Shown here: one piece after another, positions 35,495 to 44,690 of the stretch | How positions within the stretch are numbered: position 1 is the stretch's first letter | How the letters are laid out: each line of letters starts with the position of its first letter | Origin: Mycolicibacterium holsaticum DSM 44478 = JCM 12374 | GTDB taxonomy: Bacteria; Actinomycetota; Actinomycetes; Mycobacteriales; Mycobacteriaceae | NCBI RefSeq assembly: GCF_019645835.1 | Contig: NZ_CP080998.1 | Span: forward strand, 1,984,001 to 2,048,000 | Direction: 5' to 3' | DNA: 64,000 nucleotides | The notes under the pieces: generated by a model | Told to the model about the DNA's origin: nothing | Database searches by the model: none | The model's input: the letters and a program-made list of their open reading frames with translations, nothing else | Position numbers and translations under genes: made by a program

Positions 35495-37435
35495 GTGAAG
35501 TCGCCTGGCCGCGATTGTGCCGACCGGCGCCTGCCTGGATACCCTGATAGCACACATAGTCCGCTTCACCAGGAGATTCCCATCAGCAGCTTCGCCGACC
35601 AGACCTTCACCGCGCCGGCGCAGATTCGAAACTTCTGCATCATCGCCCACATCGACCACGGCAAGTCGACGCTGGCCGACCGGATGCTGCAACTCACCGG
35701 CGTCGTCGACGACCGCACGATGCGCGCGCAGTACCTGGACCGGATGGACATCGAACGTGAGCGCGGCATCACGATCAAGGCCCAGAACGTCCGGCTGCCT
35801 TGGACGGTGCAGGGGCAACAGGGCGACCAGCAATACGTGCTGCACCTGATCGACACCCCCGGCCACGTCGACTTCACCTACGAGGTGTCGCGGGCGTTGG
35901 AGGCGTGCGAAGGCGCGGTGCTGCTCGTGGACGCCGCCCAGGGCATCGAGGCGCAGACACTGGCCAACCTCTACCTGGCGCTCGACCGCGACCTGGCGAT
36001 CATCCCGGTGCTCAACAAGATCGACCTGCCCGCCGCCGACCCGGACCGCTATGCCGCGGAGATCGCCCACATCATCGGCTGTGAACCCGGCGACGTGCTG
36101 CGGGTCTCGGGCAAAACCGGCGATGGTGTCCCCGACCTGCTCGACCACATCGTGCGCGAGGTGCCTGCCCCCACCGGCGACGCCGACGCCCCGGCACGAG
36201 CGATGATCTTCGACTCGGTCTACGACACCTACCGCGGTGTGGTGACCTACGTCCGCGTCGTCGACGGCAGGATCGTCCCACGCGAGCGGATCAAGATGAT
36301 GTCCACCGGCGCCGTCCACGAACTCCTCGAGGTCGGCATCGTGTCCCCGGAACCCAAGCCGTCCGACGGCCTGGGCGTCGGGGAGGTCGGCTACCTGATC
36401 ACCGGGGTCAAAGACGTGCGGCAGTCCAAGGTCGGTGACACCGTGACGACCGCACGTAACGGCGCCGTGGAGGCGCTGACCGGCTACCGCGAACCCAAGC
36501 CGATGGTGTACTCGGGGCTGTATCCGGTCGACGGCTCGGACTACCCGGATCTGCGTGACGCGCTGGACCGCCTGCAACTCAACGACGCCGCGCTGACGTG
36601 GGAGCCGGAGACCTCGGTGGCGCTGGGATTCGGTTTCCGCTGCGGCTTTCTGGGCCTGCTGCACATGGAGATCACCCGCGAGCGCCTCGAGCGAGAGTTC
36701 AACCTGGACCTCATCTCCACCTCACCCAACGTCGTGTATCGGGTGGTGACCGAAGACGGTGCGGAGATGGTGGTGACCAACCCGTCGGACTGGCCGGGCG
36801 GCAAGATGCGCGCCGTCTATGAGCCCGTCGTCAAGACGACGATCATCGCGCCCAGCGAGTTCATCGGCGCGATCATGGAACTGTGCCAGTCGCGCCGCGG
36901 CGAGTTGGGCGGCATGGACTACCTGTCGCCCGAACGCGTCGAGTTGCGGTACACGATGCCGTTGGGCGAGATCATCTTCGACTTCTTCGACTCGCTGAAA
37001 TCACGTACCCGCGGCTACGCCAGCCTGGACTACGAAGAGGCCGGCGAGCAGGAAGCCGACCTGGTCAAGGTCGACATCCTGCTGCAGGGTGAGCCCGTCG
37101 ACGCGTTCAGCGCGATCGTGCACAAGGACTCGGCGTACGCCTACGGCAACAAGATGACGACCAAGCTCAAGGAGCTCATCCCGCGTCAGCAGTTCGAAGT
37201 TCCGGTGCAGGCGGCGATCGGGTCGAAGATCATCGCCCGCGAAAACATCCGCGCGATCCGCAAAGACGTGCTATCGAAGTGCTACGGCGGTGACATCACC
37301 CGTAAGCGCAAGCTGCTGGAGAAGCAGAAGGAAGGCAAGAAGCGGATGAAGACGATCGGTCGGGTCGAGGTGCCGCAGGAGGCGTTCGTCGCCGCCCTGT
37401 CCACCGACTCGGCTGCCGACAAGGCCAAGAAGTAG
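35495..37435 (+). CDS. lepA: Elongation factor 4 (LepA), back-translocating GTPase
   Basis: EF-4 with the full G domain (AHIDHGKST for G1, DTPGHVD for G3, NKID for G4), domains II and III, an EF-G-like domain V and the LepA C-terminal domain ([24 protein letters not shown]). It acts on stalled ribosomes. The coordinates give the only NTG start upstream of the G domain, GTG 35495 (646 residues). That start lies upstream of a likely promoter, has no Shine-Dalgarno, and overlaps the divergent gene's start. A strong AGGAG at 35571-35575 instead points to ATC 35582 (or ATT 35576), giving a protein starting near ISSFADQTF (about 617 residues). Confidence 0.95.
   Translation: MKSPGRDCADRRLPGYPDSTHSPLHQEIPISSFADQTFTAPAQIRNFCIIAHIDHGKSTLADRMLQLTGVVDDRTMRAQYLDRMDIERERGITIKAQNVRLPWTVQGQQGDQQYVLHLIDTPGHVDFTYEVSRALEACEGAVLLVDAAQGIEAQTLANLYLALDRDLAIIPVLNKIDLPAADPDRYAAEIAHIIGCEPGDVLRVSGKTGDGVPDLLDHIVREVPAPTGDADAPARAMIFDSVYDTYRGVVTYVRVVDGRIVPRERIKMMSTGAVHELLEVGIVSPEPKPSDGLGVGEVGYLITGVKDVRQSKVGDTVTTARNGAVEALTGYREPKPMVYSGLYPVDGSDYPDLRDALDRLQLNDAALTWEPETSVALGFGFRCGFLGLLHMEITRERLEREFNLDLISTSPNVVYRVVTEDGAEMVVTNPSDWPGGKMRAVYEPVVKTTIIAPSEFIGAIMELCQSRRGELGGMDYLSPERVELRYTMPLGEIIFDFFDSLKSRTRGYASLDYEEAGEQEADLVKVDILLQGEPVDAFSAIVHKDSAYAYGNKMTTKLKELIPRQQFEVPVQAAIGSKIIARENIRAIRKDVLSKCYGGDITRKRKLLEKQKEGKKRMKTIGRVEVPQEAFVAALSTDSAADKAKK
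35515..35543 (+). promoter_or_regulatory. Putative lepA promoter
   Basis: TTGTGC (35515-35520) and GATACC (35538-35543) are separated by 17 bases and resemble a weak SigA promoter. Transcription would start near 35550, about 30 bases before an AGGAG Shine-Dalgarno (35571-35575) in front of the lepA reading frame. Confidence 0.35.
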
Positions 37436-37442
37436 GCCGTCG

Positions 37443-38156
37443 ATGCGCTCGCGCGGGTGGACCGTCGGTGCGCTGAGCGCCTGTGTGCTGCTTGCCGGTT
37501 GTTCGAGCCAGGTCGCCGACCCGCCCGCGCTGCGTATCGCCGAGGTCGTCAAGCCGTCGCCGGTGCGTGCGCTCGCCCAGGTGCTGCCCAGCGGCGACGA
37601 ACTGGCCACGATGCTGGGCATCGCCGGTTTCCTGGGGCAGCTCGTCGATGGCGGCCCCGACCTGCTGCTGCAGAGCGTCGGGGAGGCCGAGGCGACCCCC
37701 GCGGAGTGCGTGGGCACCGGCTACCGGCTGCAGAAGGTCGTCTACGGGGCCGGTTCGGTGCGCACCGTGGCCAGCCAGTCGTGGGCGGGTGGGGACGCCA
37801 ACGGCCCGTCGTCGTCGGGATTCTTCGGCGTCGTCCAGTTCGCCACCCCCGACGACGCCCAGCAGTTCTTCGCCGCCGCGGCCGACGAATGGCACCGCTG
37901 CAACGGGCAGACGTTGGTGCTGCAACGCCCCGGCTCGCACACCTCCGCCGCCAGCAGGATCACCGGGGTGACCGTCGACCACAACACCGTGTCGGCCGTC
38001 GTGATGCACGACGGCGGCTCGACGGTTCAGCGCGCGCTGGGGGTGGCATCGGATTGCGTTGTGGACGTGGAGATCTCCGACGTGGCCGGGCCCGACCCGA
38101 TGGGCGCGCACGACGCGGTCTCGGTCGCCAACCTGATGTTGCAGAAGATCGACTGA
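37443..38156 (+). CDS. lppR: Lipoprotein with PknH-like extracellular sensor domain (LppR-like)
   Basis: A 237-residue lipoprotein with lipobox LLAGC (Cys about 20). The mature domain has paired cysteines (AECVG, HRCNG, SDCVV) and the FFGVVQFATPDDAQQFFAAAADEW...C pattern of the PknH-like sensor domain found in many mycobacterial Lpp lipoproteins. It follows lepA by seven bases. The position next to lepA corresponds to LppR (Rv2403c) in M. tuberculosis, which is the basis for the symbol. Ligand unknown. Confidence 0.85.
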   Translation: MRSRGWTVGALSACVLLAGCSSQVADPPALRIAEVVKPSPVRALAQVLPSGDELATMLGIAGFLGQLVDGGPDLLLQSVGEAEATPAECVGTGYRLQKVVYGAGSVRTVASQSWAGGDANGPSSSGFFGVVQFATPDDAQQFFAAAADEWHRCNGQTLVLQRPGSHTSAASRITGVTVDHNTVSAVVMHDGGSTVQRALGVASDCVVDVEISDVAGPDPMGAHDAVSVANLMLQKID

Positions 38157-38180
38157 CCGGCTTCCGCCGCCCGCCGACCC

Positions 38181-38765
38181 TCAGATATACATCGCCGGAT
38201 CGATGTAGCAGGTGGGGTCGACGGCCTGCTCGCGTTCCTGATCGGTGCGGTGCCGCACGACCGCCGGTATGCCGGTCGCGATCGAATCCGGCGGAACATC
38301 GCGGGTGACAACGGCGTTGGCGCCGATCGCGCTGTCGTCGCCGACCGTGAGCGGCCCCAGCACCTTGGCGCCGGCGCCGATCGTGACCCGGTTGCCGACC
38401 GTGGGGTGGCGCTTGACCTGTTTGAGGGTGCGCCCACCCAGCGTCACCCCGTGGTAGAGCATCACGTCGTCGCCGATCTCGGCGGTCTCGCCGATCACCA
38501 CGCCCATGCCGTGGTCGATGAAGAAGCGCCTGCCGATGGTGGCGCCCGGGTGGATCTCGACACCGGTCAGCGCCCGGACCATCTGCATCAGCACGCGCGC
38601 CGGTCCACGCAGCCGCGGCCGTGCCCACATCCGGTGCGCCACCCGGTGCGCCCAGATCGCGTGCAGACCGGAGTACACCAGCGCGTTCTCCAGATCTCCG
38701 CGCGCGGCGGGATCGTGGGCACGGGCGTTTCTCAGGTCCTCTCGCAGGGTGGCGAGCAGCGCCAT
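38181..38765 (-). CDS. cysE: Serine O-acetyltransferase
   Basis: A 194-residue short-form serine acetyltransferase (EpsC/SrpH type). The left-handed beta-helix of hexapeptide repeats is clear ([28 protein letters not shown]), with the active-site HGVT and DHG histidines. It makes O-acetylserine from serine and acetyl-CoA for cysteine synthase. It follows cysK by seven bases in the same operon. The C-terminal tail after the helix is short, so the classical CysK-docking end is uncertain. Confidence 0.93.
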   Translation of the reverse strand: MALLATLREDLRNARAHDPAARGDLENALVYSGLHAIWAHRVAHRMWARPRLRGPARVLMQMVRALTGVEIHPGATIGRRFFIDHGMGVVIGETAEIGDDVMLYHGVTLGGRTLKQVKRHPTVGNRVTIGAGAKVLGPLTVGDDSAIGANAVVTRDVPPDSIATGIPAVVRHRTDQEREQAVDPTCYIDPAMYI

Positions 38766-38772
38766 GACGGTC

Positions 38773-39708
38773 TCAGTCCCGGATGTGCTCGAACAGCGGC
38801 GTGGACACGTAGCGTTCGCCGAAGTCGGGGATGACCACCACGATCATCTTCCCGGCGTTCTCCGGCCGGTTGGCCAACTCGAGCGCGGCCCACACATTGG
38901 CGCCCGCCGAGATGCCGCCCAGGATGCCCTCCTGGGTGGCCAGGGCGCGTGCGACCGTGATCGCGTCGTCGAACCCGGCGTCGATGATCTCGTCGTAGAC
39001 GCCGCGGTCGAGCACCTCGGGGATGAAGTTGGCCCCGATGCCCTGGATCTTGTGCGGGCCGGGGTCACCGCCGTTGAGGATCGGGGAGTCCAGCGGTTCG
39101 ACACCGACGATCTTCACGTCGGGCTTGTGGGACTTGAGCAGCCGGCCGACACCGGTCAGTGTGCCGCCGGTGCCGATCCCGGCGACGAAGATGTCGACCG
39201 CGCCGTCGGTGTCGGCCCACACCTCCTCGCCGGTGGTGCGCTCGTGGATGTCGGGGTTGGCGGGGTTGGCGAATTGGTCTGCGGCCACCGCGTTCTGGGT
39301 CTCGGAGATGATGTGTTTGGCGCGGGCGACGGCGCCGGCCATACCCTCGGCGCCGGGTGTCAGGACGATTTCGGCGCCGAAGGCCCGCAGCATCACCCGG
39401 CGTTCGGTCGACATGGTGTCCGGCATGGTCAGGATCACCCGGTAGCCGCGGGCCGCGCCCACCATCGCCAACGCGATACCGGTGTTTCCGCTGGTGGCCT
39501 CCACGATGGTGCCGCCCGGCCGCAGCGCCCCGGCGGCCTCGGCCGCGTCGATGATCGCCACCCCGATCCGGTCCTTGACGCTGTTGGCCGGGTTGTAGAA
39601 CTCGAGTTTGGCCAGCACCTGGGCCTGCAAACCCTCGGTGATGCGGTTGAGCCGGACCAGCGGGGTCCGACCCACGATCTCGCTGACGTCGTGATAGATG
39701 TTGCCCAT
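38773..39708 (-). CDS. cysK: O-acetylserine sulfhydrylase (cysteine synthase A)
   Basis: A 311-residue PLP enzyme of fold type II. The PLP lysine is in [11 protein letters not shown] (Lys about 44), the substrate loop is [10 protein letters not shown] (about 69) and the phosphate-binding loop is [10 protein letters not shown] (about 176). It combines O-acetylserine with sulfide. With cysE downstream this forms a two-gene cysteine operon. A possible -10 TACTCT lies on the minus strand at 39747-39742, with AAAGGG just before the ATG at 39708. In M. tuberculosis this pair is elsewhere (Rv2334-Rv2335). Confidence 0.95.
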   Translation of the reverse strand: MGNIYHDVSEIVGRTPLVRLNRITEGLQAQVLAKLEFYNPANSVKDRIGVAIIDAAEAAGALRPGGTIVEATSGNTGIALAMVGAARGYRVILTMPDTMSTERRVMLRAFGAEIVLTPGAEGMAGAVARAKHIISETQNAVAADQFANPANPDIHERTTGEEVWADTDGAVDIFVAGIGTGGTLTGVGRLLKSHKPDVKIVGVEPLDSPILNGGDPGPHKIQGIGANFIPEVLDRGVYDEIIDAGFDDAITVARALATQEGILGGISAGANVWAALELANRPENAGKMIVVVIPDFGERYVSTPLFEHIRD

Positions 39709-39764
39709 GCCGCCCTTTGGTCGAGCCCGTTCGTCAGACCGAGAGTAGCGGTAAGGCGCCTCTG

Positions 39765-41789
39765 CTACATCGGCGCGTTGGCGGGCACGAACCCGCCGGA
39801 GTTGTCGGCCTCTTCCTCGGCGCGGATCACGTGCACCACGGCGTTGATCAACGCCAGGTGGGTGAAGGCCTGCGGGAAGTTACCCAGATGGCGGCCGGTG
39901 CGCGGCTCGATCTCCTCGGCGTAGAGGTGCAGCGGGCTGGCGAACGACAGCAGCCGCTCACACAGGTGCTTGGCCCGGTGCAGCTCACCGATCTCCACCA
40001 ACGCCGACACCAGCCAGAACGAGCAGATCGTGAACGTGCCCTCCTCGCCGGCAAGCCCGTCGTCGGTCTCCTCGACGCGGTAGCGCAGCACCAGCCCTTC
40101 CTCGGTCAGCTCGTCGGCGATCGCCAGCACGGTGGCCCGCACCCGCGGGTCGTCGGAGGGCAGGAACCGGGTCAGCACCGCCAACAGCAGCGACGCGTCC
40201 AGCGCGTCGTGGCCGTAGCGCTGGGTGAGCACCCCGCGGGAGTCCACACCGTTCTTGAGCACGTCGGCCTTGATCTCCTCGGCGATGGCGCGCCACTGCT
40301 GGGCGTAGGACTTCTCACCCTGCAGTTCGGCGAGTTTGGACCCGCGGTCCAGCGCCACCCAGCACATGATCTTGCTGGAGGTGAAGTGCTGCGGTTCACC
40401 GCGCACCTCCCAGATGCCGCGGTCCGGCTGGCGCCAGTGCTTGATGGCCTCTTCGACCTGTTGTTTGAGGACCGGCCACAGCGTGTCGGAGATCTGCTCG
40501 CGCGACTTCGCGTGCAGGTACACCGAATCCAGCATGGTGCCCCAGATGTCGTGCTGCATCTGGTTGTACGCCCCGTTGCCGATGCGCACCGGGCGCGCGC
40601 CGTCGTAGCCGGACAGGTGGTGCAGTTCCTCCTCGACCAGCGTGCGCTCACCGCCGACGGCGTACATCACCTGAAGCGGGTGCCGTTCACCGTTGTTCGC
40701 CCCGGACACGTCGGCGATGAACGCGAAGAAGTCGTCGGCCTCGCGGTCAAGACCCAACGTGTACAGACCCCACAGCGCGAACGTCGAGTCGCGCACCCAG
40801 GCGTAGCGGTAATCCCAGTTCCGTTCGCCCTGAGGGGTTTCGGGCAGCGACGTGGTCGGCGCCGCCAGCAGCGCGCCGGTCGGGGAGTACGTGAGCCCCT
40901 TCAGCGTCAACGCGCTGCGCTGCAGGTAGGCCCGCCACGGGTGGTCGGGGAAGTTCCCGATGTTGATCCACTGCCGCCACGCCTCGCTGGTCTGCCACAT
41001 CTTGTCGGCGGCTTCGTCGTAGTTCTGTGGTGCCGGATGCTTGGACCACGACAGCGCGACGAACGCGTTGTCGCCCTCCTTCATCCGGGTGCGGGCGCGG
41101 GCCTCGTGACCTTCCAGGCCCAGCCGCAGGTTGGTGGTCAGCCGCATCGTCGGATGCGCATCGGGGTCGCGGCGCGCGCGGGCGATCGCCTCGCCGTAGG
41201 CCTGGGCCGAGTACTCCCACGTGGCCGGGATGCGGTGGTAGTCGAAGGCCGGTTCGCAGTTCATCACCAACTCGACCGTCCCGCTGACGCAGCGCACCGT
41301 GCGCAGCAGGATGTGCTCGGCGTCCCAGTCCATCGGGGTGCGCCGGTGGGTGCGCGACCGGGCATCCAGGTCGTGCCACGGCCCCATCACCAGCGCGTCG
41401 CGCACGATCAGCCACCCCGTGTGGGTCTGCCAGGTGGTCTCCAGGATCAGGCTGCCCGGCAGATACCGGCGCGCCGAGGGTACCGACACCCCGTACGGGC
41501 CCAGCCGGAAGTGGCCGGCGCCGCGGTCCAGGATCGCGCCGAACACGCTGGGGGAGTCCGGGCGCGGAACACACAGCCATTCCACCGACCCCGCCGACGA
41601 GATCAGGCAGGTGTTCTCGCAGTCGGACAAGAACGCGTAGTCGGCGATCGGGGGAAAGGAGTTCCGCAACGTCGCCGTCGGCGCGTAGGGCATCGGCCCA
41701 GTCATCGTCAACGAGACGTTGGACTCAGTGGTGAGGTCGGGCTGTGCCTGCGGGGACCCGTCGGACGGCTCGATCTGTGGCAGAACCAT
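39765..41789 (-). CDS. Glycoside hydrolase family 15 protein, trehalase type
   Basis: A 674-residue GH15 enzyme. The N-terminal beta-sandwich (about 25-270) begins [17 protein letters not shown] and is followed by an (alpha/alpha)6 barrel, with the catalytic-site segments [14 protein letters not shown] and a glucoamylase-like W-E-V-R stretch ([10 protein letters not shown]). The gene at this place in M. tuberculosis (Rv2402) and its M. smegmatis relative act as trehalases, so trehalose hydrolysis is more likely than starch hydrolysis. The start is ATG 41789; a start farther in at [14 protein letters not shown] is possible. No signal peptide. Confidence 0.9.
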   Translation of the reverse strand: MVLPQIEPSDGSPQAQPDLTTESNVSLTMTGPMPYAPTATLRNSFPPIADYAFLSDCENTCLISSAGSVEWLCVPRPDSPSVFGAILDRGAGHFRLGPYGVSVPSARRYLPGSLILETTWQTHTGWLIVRDALVMGPWHDLDARSRTHRRTPMDWDAEHILLRTVRCVSGTVELVMNCEPAFDYHRIPATWEYSAQAYGEAIARARRDPDAHPTMRLTTNLRLGLEGHEARARTRMKEGDNAFVALSWSKHPAPQNYDEAADKMWQTSEAWRQWINIGNFPDHPWRAYLQRSALTLKGLTYSPTGALLAAPTTSLPETPQGERNWDYRYAWVRDSTFALWGLYTLGLDREADDFFAFIADVSGANNGERHPLQVMYAVGGERTLVEEELHHLSGYDGARPVRIGNGAYNQMQHDIWGTMLDSVYLHAKSREQISDTLWPVLKQQVEEAIKHWRQPDRGIWEVRGEPQHFTSSKIMCWVALDRGSKLAELQGEKSYAQQWRAIAEEIKADVLKNGVDSRGVLTQRYGHDALDASLLLAVLTRFLPSDDPRVRATVLAIADELTEEGLVLRYRVEETDDGLAGEEGTFTICSFWLVSALVEIGELHRAKHLCERLLSFASPLHLYAEEIEPRTGRHLGNFPQAFTHLALINAVVHVIRAEEEADNSGGFVPANAPM

Positions 41790-41847
41790 GCCGACATCAT
41801 CGACTGCCGACCTGCCCGCCGTCCACCGAATCGTTTCCCGCGCGGTT

Positions 41848-43077
41848 TCAGCGGCGTGCGAATTCGGGCACATGTTCGGGCAGCGGGCCGATCGCCACCC
41901 CGTAGGCCGCGACCCTGCGCAGCAGCGACGAGCGCGCGGCCAGCCGGACCATAAGCGGGGGTCGGGCCGGGCCGCTGGAGCCCACCGCGACGGCGATCAC
42001 CCGCGCGTGGATCACCCGCTGCACGGCCTGGATCAGTGCCGCGGGCACCCACCGCCGGATCTGCACCCGGGCCAGCTGCCTGGTCGAGACCCTGCCGGTG
42101 CGCAGCGGGCCGGCCAGGACGCGCGCGGCGGCCACCGCGTCGGCCACCGCGAGGTTGATCCCGACCCCGCCGACCGGTGACATCGCGTGCGCGGCGTCCC
42201 CGATCAGCAACAATCCGTCGGTGTACCAGCGGTGCAGCCGGTTGAGCGCCACGTTGAGCAGCTTGACGTCGTCCATCGACGTCAACGCCGCGGTGTGCGG
42301 GGCCAGCCACGGCACCAGGGCCACCACGTCGCGGCGCAGCCTCTCGACGCCTTCGGCGCGCAGTTCACCGTCGCGGCCCTTGGGGATGACGTAGGCGCAC
42401 TGGTAGTAGTCGCCGCGGTCGATGACGATCTGGGCGTGGCCGGCGCCGAGCACCCCGGCCAGGCCGTGCGGGTCGCCGGCGTTGCGCGGCAGCCGGAACC
42501 ACCACACGTCCATCGGCGCGCCGAAGTTCTTGGGCGTCAGCCCCATCGCCGACCGCAACGTCGAGGACCGGCCGTCGCAGGCGACGGTCAGCGCCGCGTG
42601 CATCGCGCGCACCGCGCCGTCGGGGGTGCGGTAGCGCACCCCGACCATGGTGCGGCCGCGCACGATCGGCCCGAGCACCTCGGTGCTGCGCAACAGCGTG
42701 AACGTCGGCTCCTTCTCGGCCGCCGACGCCAACAGCTCCAAGAAATCCCACTGCGGGACCAGCGCGATGTGTTTGTGCGGCCCCGGGATTCGACGCAGAT
42801 CCATCGTCACCTCGGTGCCCTGCACGTCCATGGTCAACCGGTCGATCTCGCGGTGCGGCATCCGGTCGAACTGCTCGCCGAGACCGAGTTCGTCGAGCAA
42901 CCGCAGGGTGCTGGCATGCACGGTGTCGCCGCGGAAGTCACGCAGGAAGTCGGGGTGCTTTTCCATCACCGTGACGTCCACGCCGGCGCGGGCCAGCAGC
43001 AGCCCGAGCATGATTCCGGCGGGGCCGCCGCCGGCGACGAGGCAGGTGGTGCGGTCGCTGCGGTGGTCGTCCGGCAC
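41848..43077 (-). CDS. FAD-dependent aromatic-ring-hydroxylase-type oxidoreductase
   Basis: A 409-residue group A flavoprotein. The ADP-binding motif AGGGPAGIMLG is at the very N-terminus, the DG motif is near CDGRSSTLRSAMG, and the second FAD site is LLIGDAAHAMSPVGGVGINLA. This is the PHBH/UbiH-like fold, using NAD(P)H to hydroxylate or epoxidise. The start is GTG 43077 (PDDHRSDRTTCLVAGGG); the frame is open farther up but lies antisense to other genes. The C-terminal 90 residues are basic and may touch the membrane. Substrate unknown. Confidence 0.9.
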   Translation of the reverse strand: MPDDHRSDRTTCLVAGGGPAGIMLGLLLARAGVDVTVMEKHPDFLRDFRGDTVHASTLRLLDELGLGEQFDRMPHREIDRLTMDVQGTEVTMDLRRIPGPHKHIALVPQWDFLELLASAAEKEPTFTLLRSTEVLGPIVRGRTMVGVRYRTPDGAVRAMHAALTVACDGRSSTLRSAMGLTPKNFGAPMDVWWFRLPRNAGDPHGLAGVLGAGHAQIVIDRGDYYQCAYVIPKGRDGELRAEGVERLRRDVVALVPWLAPHTAALTSMDDVKLLNVALNRLHRWYTDGLLLIGDAAHAMSPVGGVGINLAVADAVAAARVLAGPLRTGRVSTRQLARVQIRRWVPAALIQAVQRVIHARVIAVAVGSSGPARPPLMVRLAARSSLLRRVAAYGVAIGPLPEHVPEFARR

Positions 43078-43110
43078 GGCGCAAATCTTGCCATCACCTA
43101 CCCTGGCCTG

Positions 43111-43308
43111 GTGGACGGCTTCCTCAATTGGTGGGACGGCGTTGAGCTGTGGCTCACCGGGCTGCCGTTCGTTGCCCAGACCGCGGTGGTGATGCCGGTG
43201 GTGCTGGCGCTGGCGTTCGGGGTTGCGGTGGTGCTCGACGGCGCGCTGGGCAACAGCATTCGGTTGGTGCGCCGGGCGCGCCATCTTGACCTGGACGACG
43301 ACCGATGA
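43111..43308 (+). CDS. Small membrane protein (Rv2401A-like), probably leaderless
   Basis: A 65-residue protein with one or two hydrophobic segments (AQTAVVMPVVLALAFGVAVVL) and a basic-then-acidic tail (RRARHLDLDDDR). GTG 43111 has no Shine-Dalgarno; a -10-like TACCCT at 43099-43104 would place the transcript start at the GTG, as in leaderless mycobacterial genes. A membrane protein of similar size (Rv2401A) lies at the same place in M. tuberculosis. Function unknown. Confidence 0.65.
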   Translation: MDGFLNWWDGVELWLTGLPFVAQTAVVMPVVLALAFGVAVVLDGALGNSIRLVRRARHLDLDDDR

Positions 43309-43318
43309 GGAGGGCGGC

Positions 43319-43405
43319 ATGCCACGTTCGCGGGTGACGTTGGTGCTGGTCTTCCTGGTGGTGTTGGTGCTCGTCACGTGGCTGGTGACGCGTCAGGGCG
43401 GTTGA
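43319..43405 (+). CDS. Putative 28-residue membrane peptide
   Basis: ATG 43319 stands behind GAGGAGGGC, a strong Shine-Dalgarno, ten bases after the previous stop. The peptide is a short basic head (MPRSRV), one hydrophobic helix rich in Val/Leu (TLVLVFLVVLVLVTWLV) and a TRQGG tail. It looks like a single-pass microprotein cotranscribed with the preceding gene. Size alone makes it uncertain. Confidence 0.45.
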   Translation: MPRSRVTLVLVFLVVLVLVTWLVTRQGG

Positions 43406-43436
43406 GCCCACGCCGCGCACAATCGGCTGGTTCTGT

Positions 43437-43442
43437 TATTCT
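43437..43442 (+). promoter_or_regulatory. -10 element of the sulfate-transport operon
   Basis: TATTCT lies seven bases upstream of the ATG of the cysteine-rich leader ORF, so the transcript would begin at that ATG and be leaderless. No clear -35 is seen. Confidence 0.6.
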
Positions 43443-43449
43443 TCGCGCC

Positions 43450-43542
43450 ATGCGTACGGCAACCGGCAACAAGGACGGCCATGTGTTGGCCCTCATTGCC
43501 GTGGGTTTCACCGCTGTCGCTGATGTCTGCTGTTGTTGCTGA
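43450..43542 (+). CDS. Leaderless polycysteine leader peptide upstream of subI-cysTWA
   Basis: A 30-codon ORF, MRTATGNKDGHV...ending DVCCCC, with four consecutive Cys codons (TGC TGT TGT TGC) just before TGA. It begins at the inferred transcript start. Polycysteine leaderless ORFs upstream of sulfur operons are known in M. smegmatis as cysteine-responsive attenuators: when cysteine-tRNA is scarce the ribosome stalls at the Cys run and downstream expression rises. Gene content and position (in front of the sulfate importer) fit that system. The peptide itself probably has no function. Confidence 0.85.
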   Translation: MRTATGNKDGHVLALIAVGFTAVADVCCCC

Positions 43543-43658
43543 CTCCAATCCCGTCCGCGGTTTGGTGTCGGCAGCGGCTTTCCCGAGCCTGATGCTGGTC
43601 CCTTCGTGCCGTCGCGGCGGGTCGCCCCGTTAGCGTCCCTGCAAGGAAAGGTCATCAG
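43543..43658 (+). promoter_or_regulatory. Attenuator leader between the polycysteine ORF and subI
   Basis: This 116-base stretch has no gene. The subI Shine-Dalgarno AAGGAAAGG is at 43643-43651. CTTTCC at 43578-43583 is complementary to GGAAAG at 43645-43650, so a long-range fold could mask it unless a ribosome stalled on the Cys codons changes the structure. The pairing is my inference. Confidence 0.45.
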
Positions 43659-44690
43659 ATGCTCATCAACCGCAAGTCCTGGCGCACCGCCGCCGTCGTC
43701 GCCGCCACGGCCAGCCTGCTGGCCGCGTGCGGCGGCGGGTCCAGCGACGTCGCGGGCGGAGGCGCGGAGACCGGCGGCGGCGACCACACGTTGACGCTGG
43801 TCGCCTACGCGGTTCCCGAACCCGGCTGGAGCAAGATCATCCCGGCGTTCGCCGCCACCCAGGAGGGCGAGGGCACCGCGGTGACCGCCTCCTACGGCGC
43901 CTCGGGTGACCAGTCGCGCGCCGTGGTCGACGGCAAGCCCGCCGACATCGTGAACTTCTCCGTCGAACCCGACGTCACCCGGTTGGTGAAGGCGGGCAAG
44001 GTCGCCGAGGACTGGAACGCCGACGCCACCGGCGGCGTCCCGTTCGGCTCGGTCGTCACGCTGGTGGTCCGCGAGGGCAACCCGAAGAACATCCGGGACT
44101 GGGACGACCTGCTGCAGCCGGGCCTCGAGGTGGTCAGCCCCAGCCCGCTCAGCTCGGGTTCGGCCAAGTGGAACCTGTTGGCGCCGTACGCCGCGAAGAG
44201 CAACGGCGGGCAGAACGCGCAGGCCGGGCTGGATTTCGTCAACGCGCTGGTGTCCGATCACATCCGGACCAGGCCGTCGTCCGGACGGGAGGCCAGCGAC
44301 CTGTTCCTGCAGGGCACCGGCGATGTGCTGCTGAGCTATGAGAACGAGGCCATCAACATCGAACGGCAGGGCAAGCCCGTCGAGCATGTGAACCCGCCGC
44401 AGACGTTCAAGATCGAAAACCCCGTCGCCGTCGTCACCTCCAGCGCGCATCCCGAGAAGGCCAACGCGCTGAAGAACTTCCTCTACACGCCCGAGGGCCA
44501 GAAGATCTGGGCCGAGGCCGGCTTCCGTCCGGTCGACCCCGGGGTCGCGATGGAATTCGCAGGCGATTTCCCCGCTCCGGAGAAACTGTGGACCGTCGAC
44601 GATTTGGGCGGCTGGCAGGCCGTGGATCCGGCATTGTTCGATAAGGACAACGGCACGATCACCAAGATCTACAAAGAAGCAACGAGATGA
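43659..44690 (+). CDS. subI: Sulfate ABC transporter substrate-binding lipoprotein
   Basis: A 343-residue periplasmic sulfate-binding protein of the Sbp/CysP family with lipobox LLAAC (Cys about 24) and a Gly-rich linker. The mature domain opens TLTLVAYAVPEPGWSKIIPAF and contains VSPSPLSSGSAKWNL, the segment that binds the oxyanion through main-chain amides. It delivers sulfate to CysTWA. The four genes run subI-cysT-cysW-cysA with ATGA-type overlaps. In M. tuberculosis this is Rv2400c. Confidence 0.95.
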   Translation: MLINRKSWRTAAVVAATASLLAACGGGSSDVAGGGAETGGGDHTLTLVAYAVPEPGWSKIIPAFAATQEGEGTAVTASYGASGDQSRAVVDGKPADIVNFSVEPDVTRLVKAGKVAEDWNADATGGVPFGSVVTLVVREGNPKNIRDWDDLLQPGLEVVSPSPLSSGSAKWNLLAPYAAKSNGGQNAQAGLDFVNALVSDHIRTRPSSGREASDLFLQGTGDVLLSYENEAINIERQGKPVEHVNPPQTFKIENPVAVVTSSAHPEKANALKNFLYTPEGQKIWAEAGFRPVDPGVAMEFAGDFPAPEKLWTVDDLGGWQAVDPALFDKDNGTITKIYKEATR

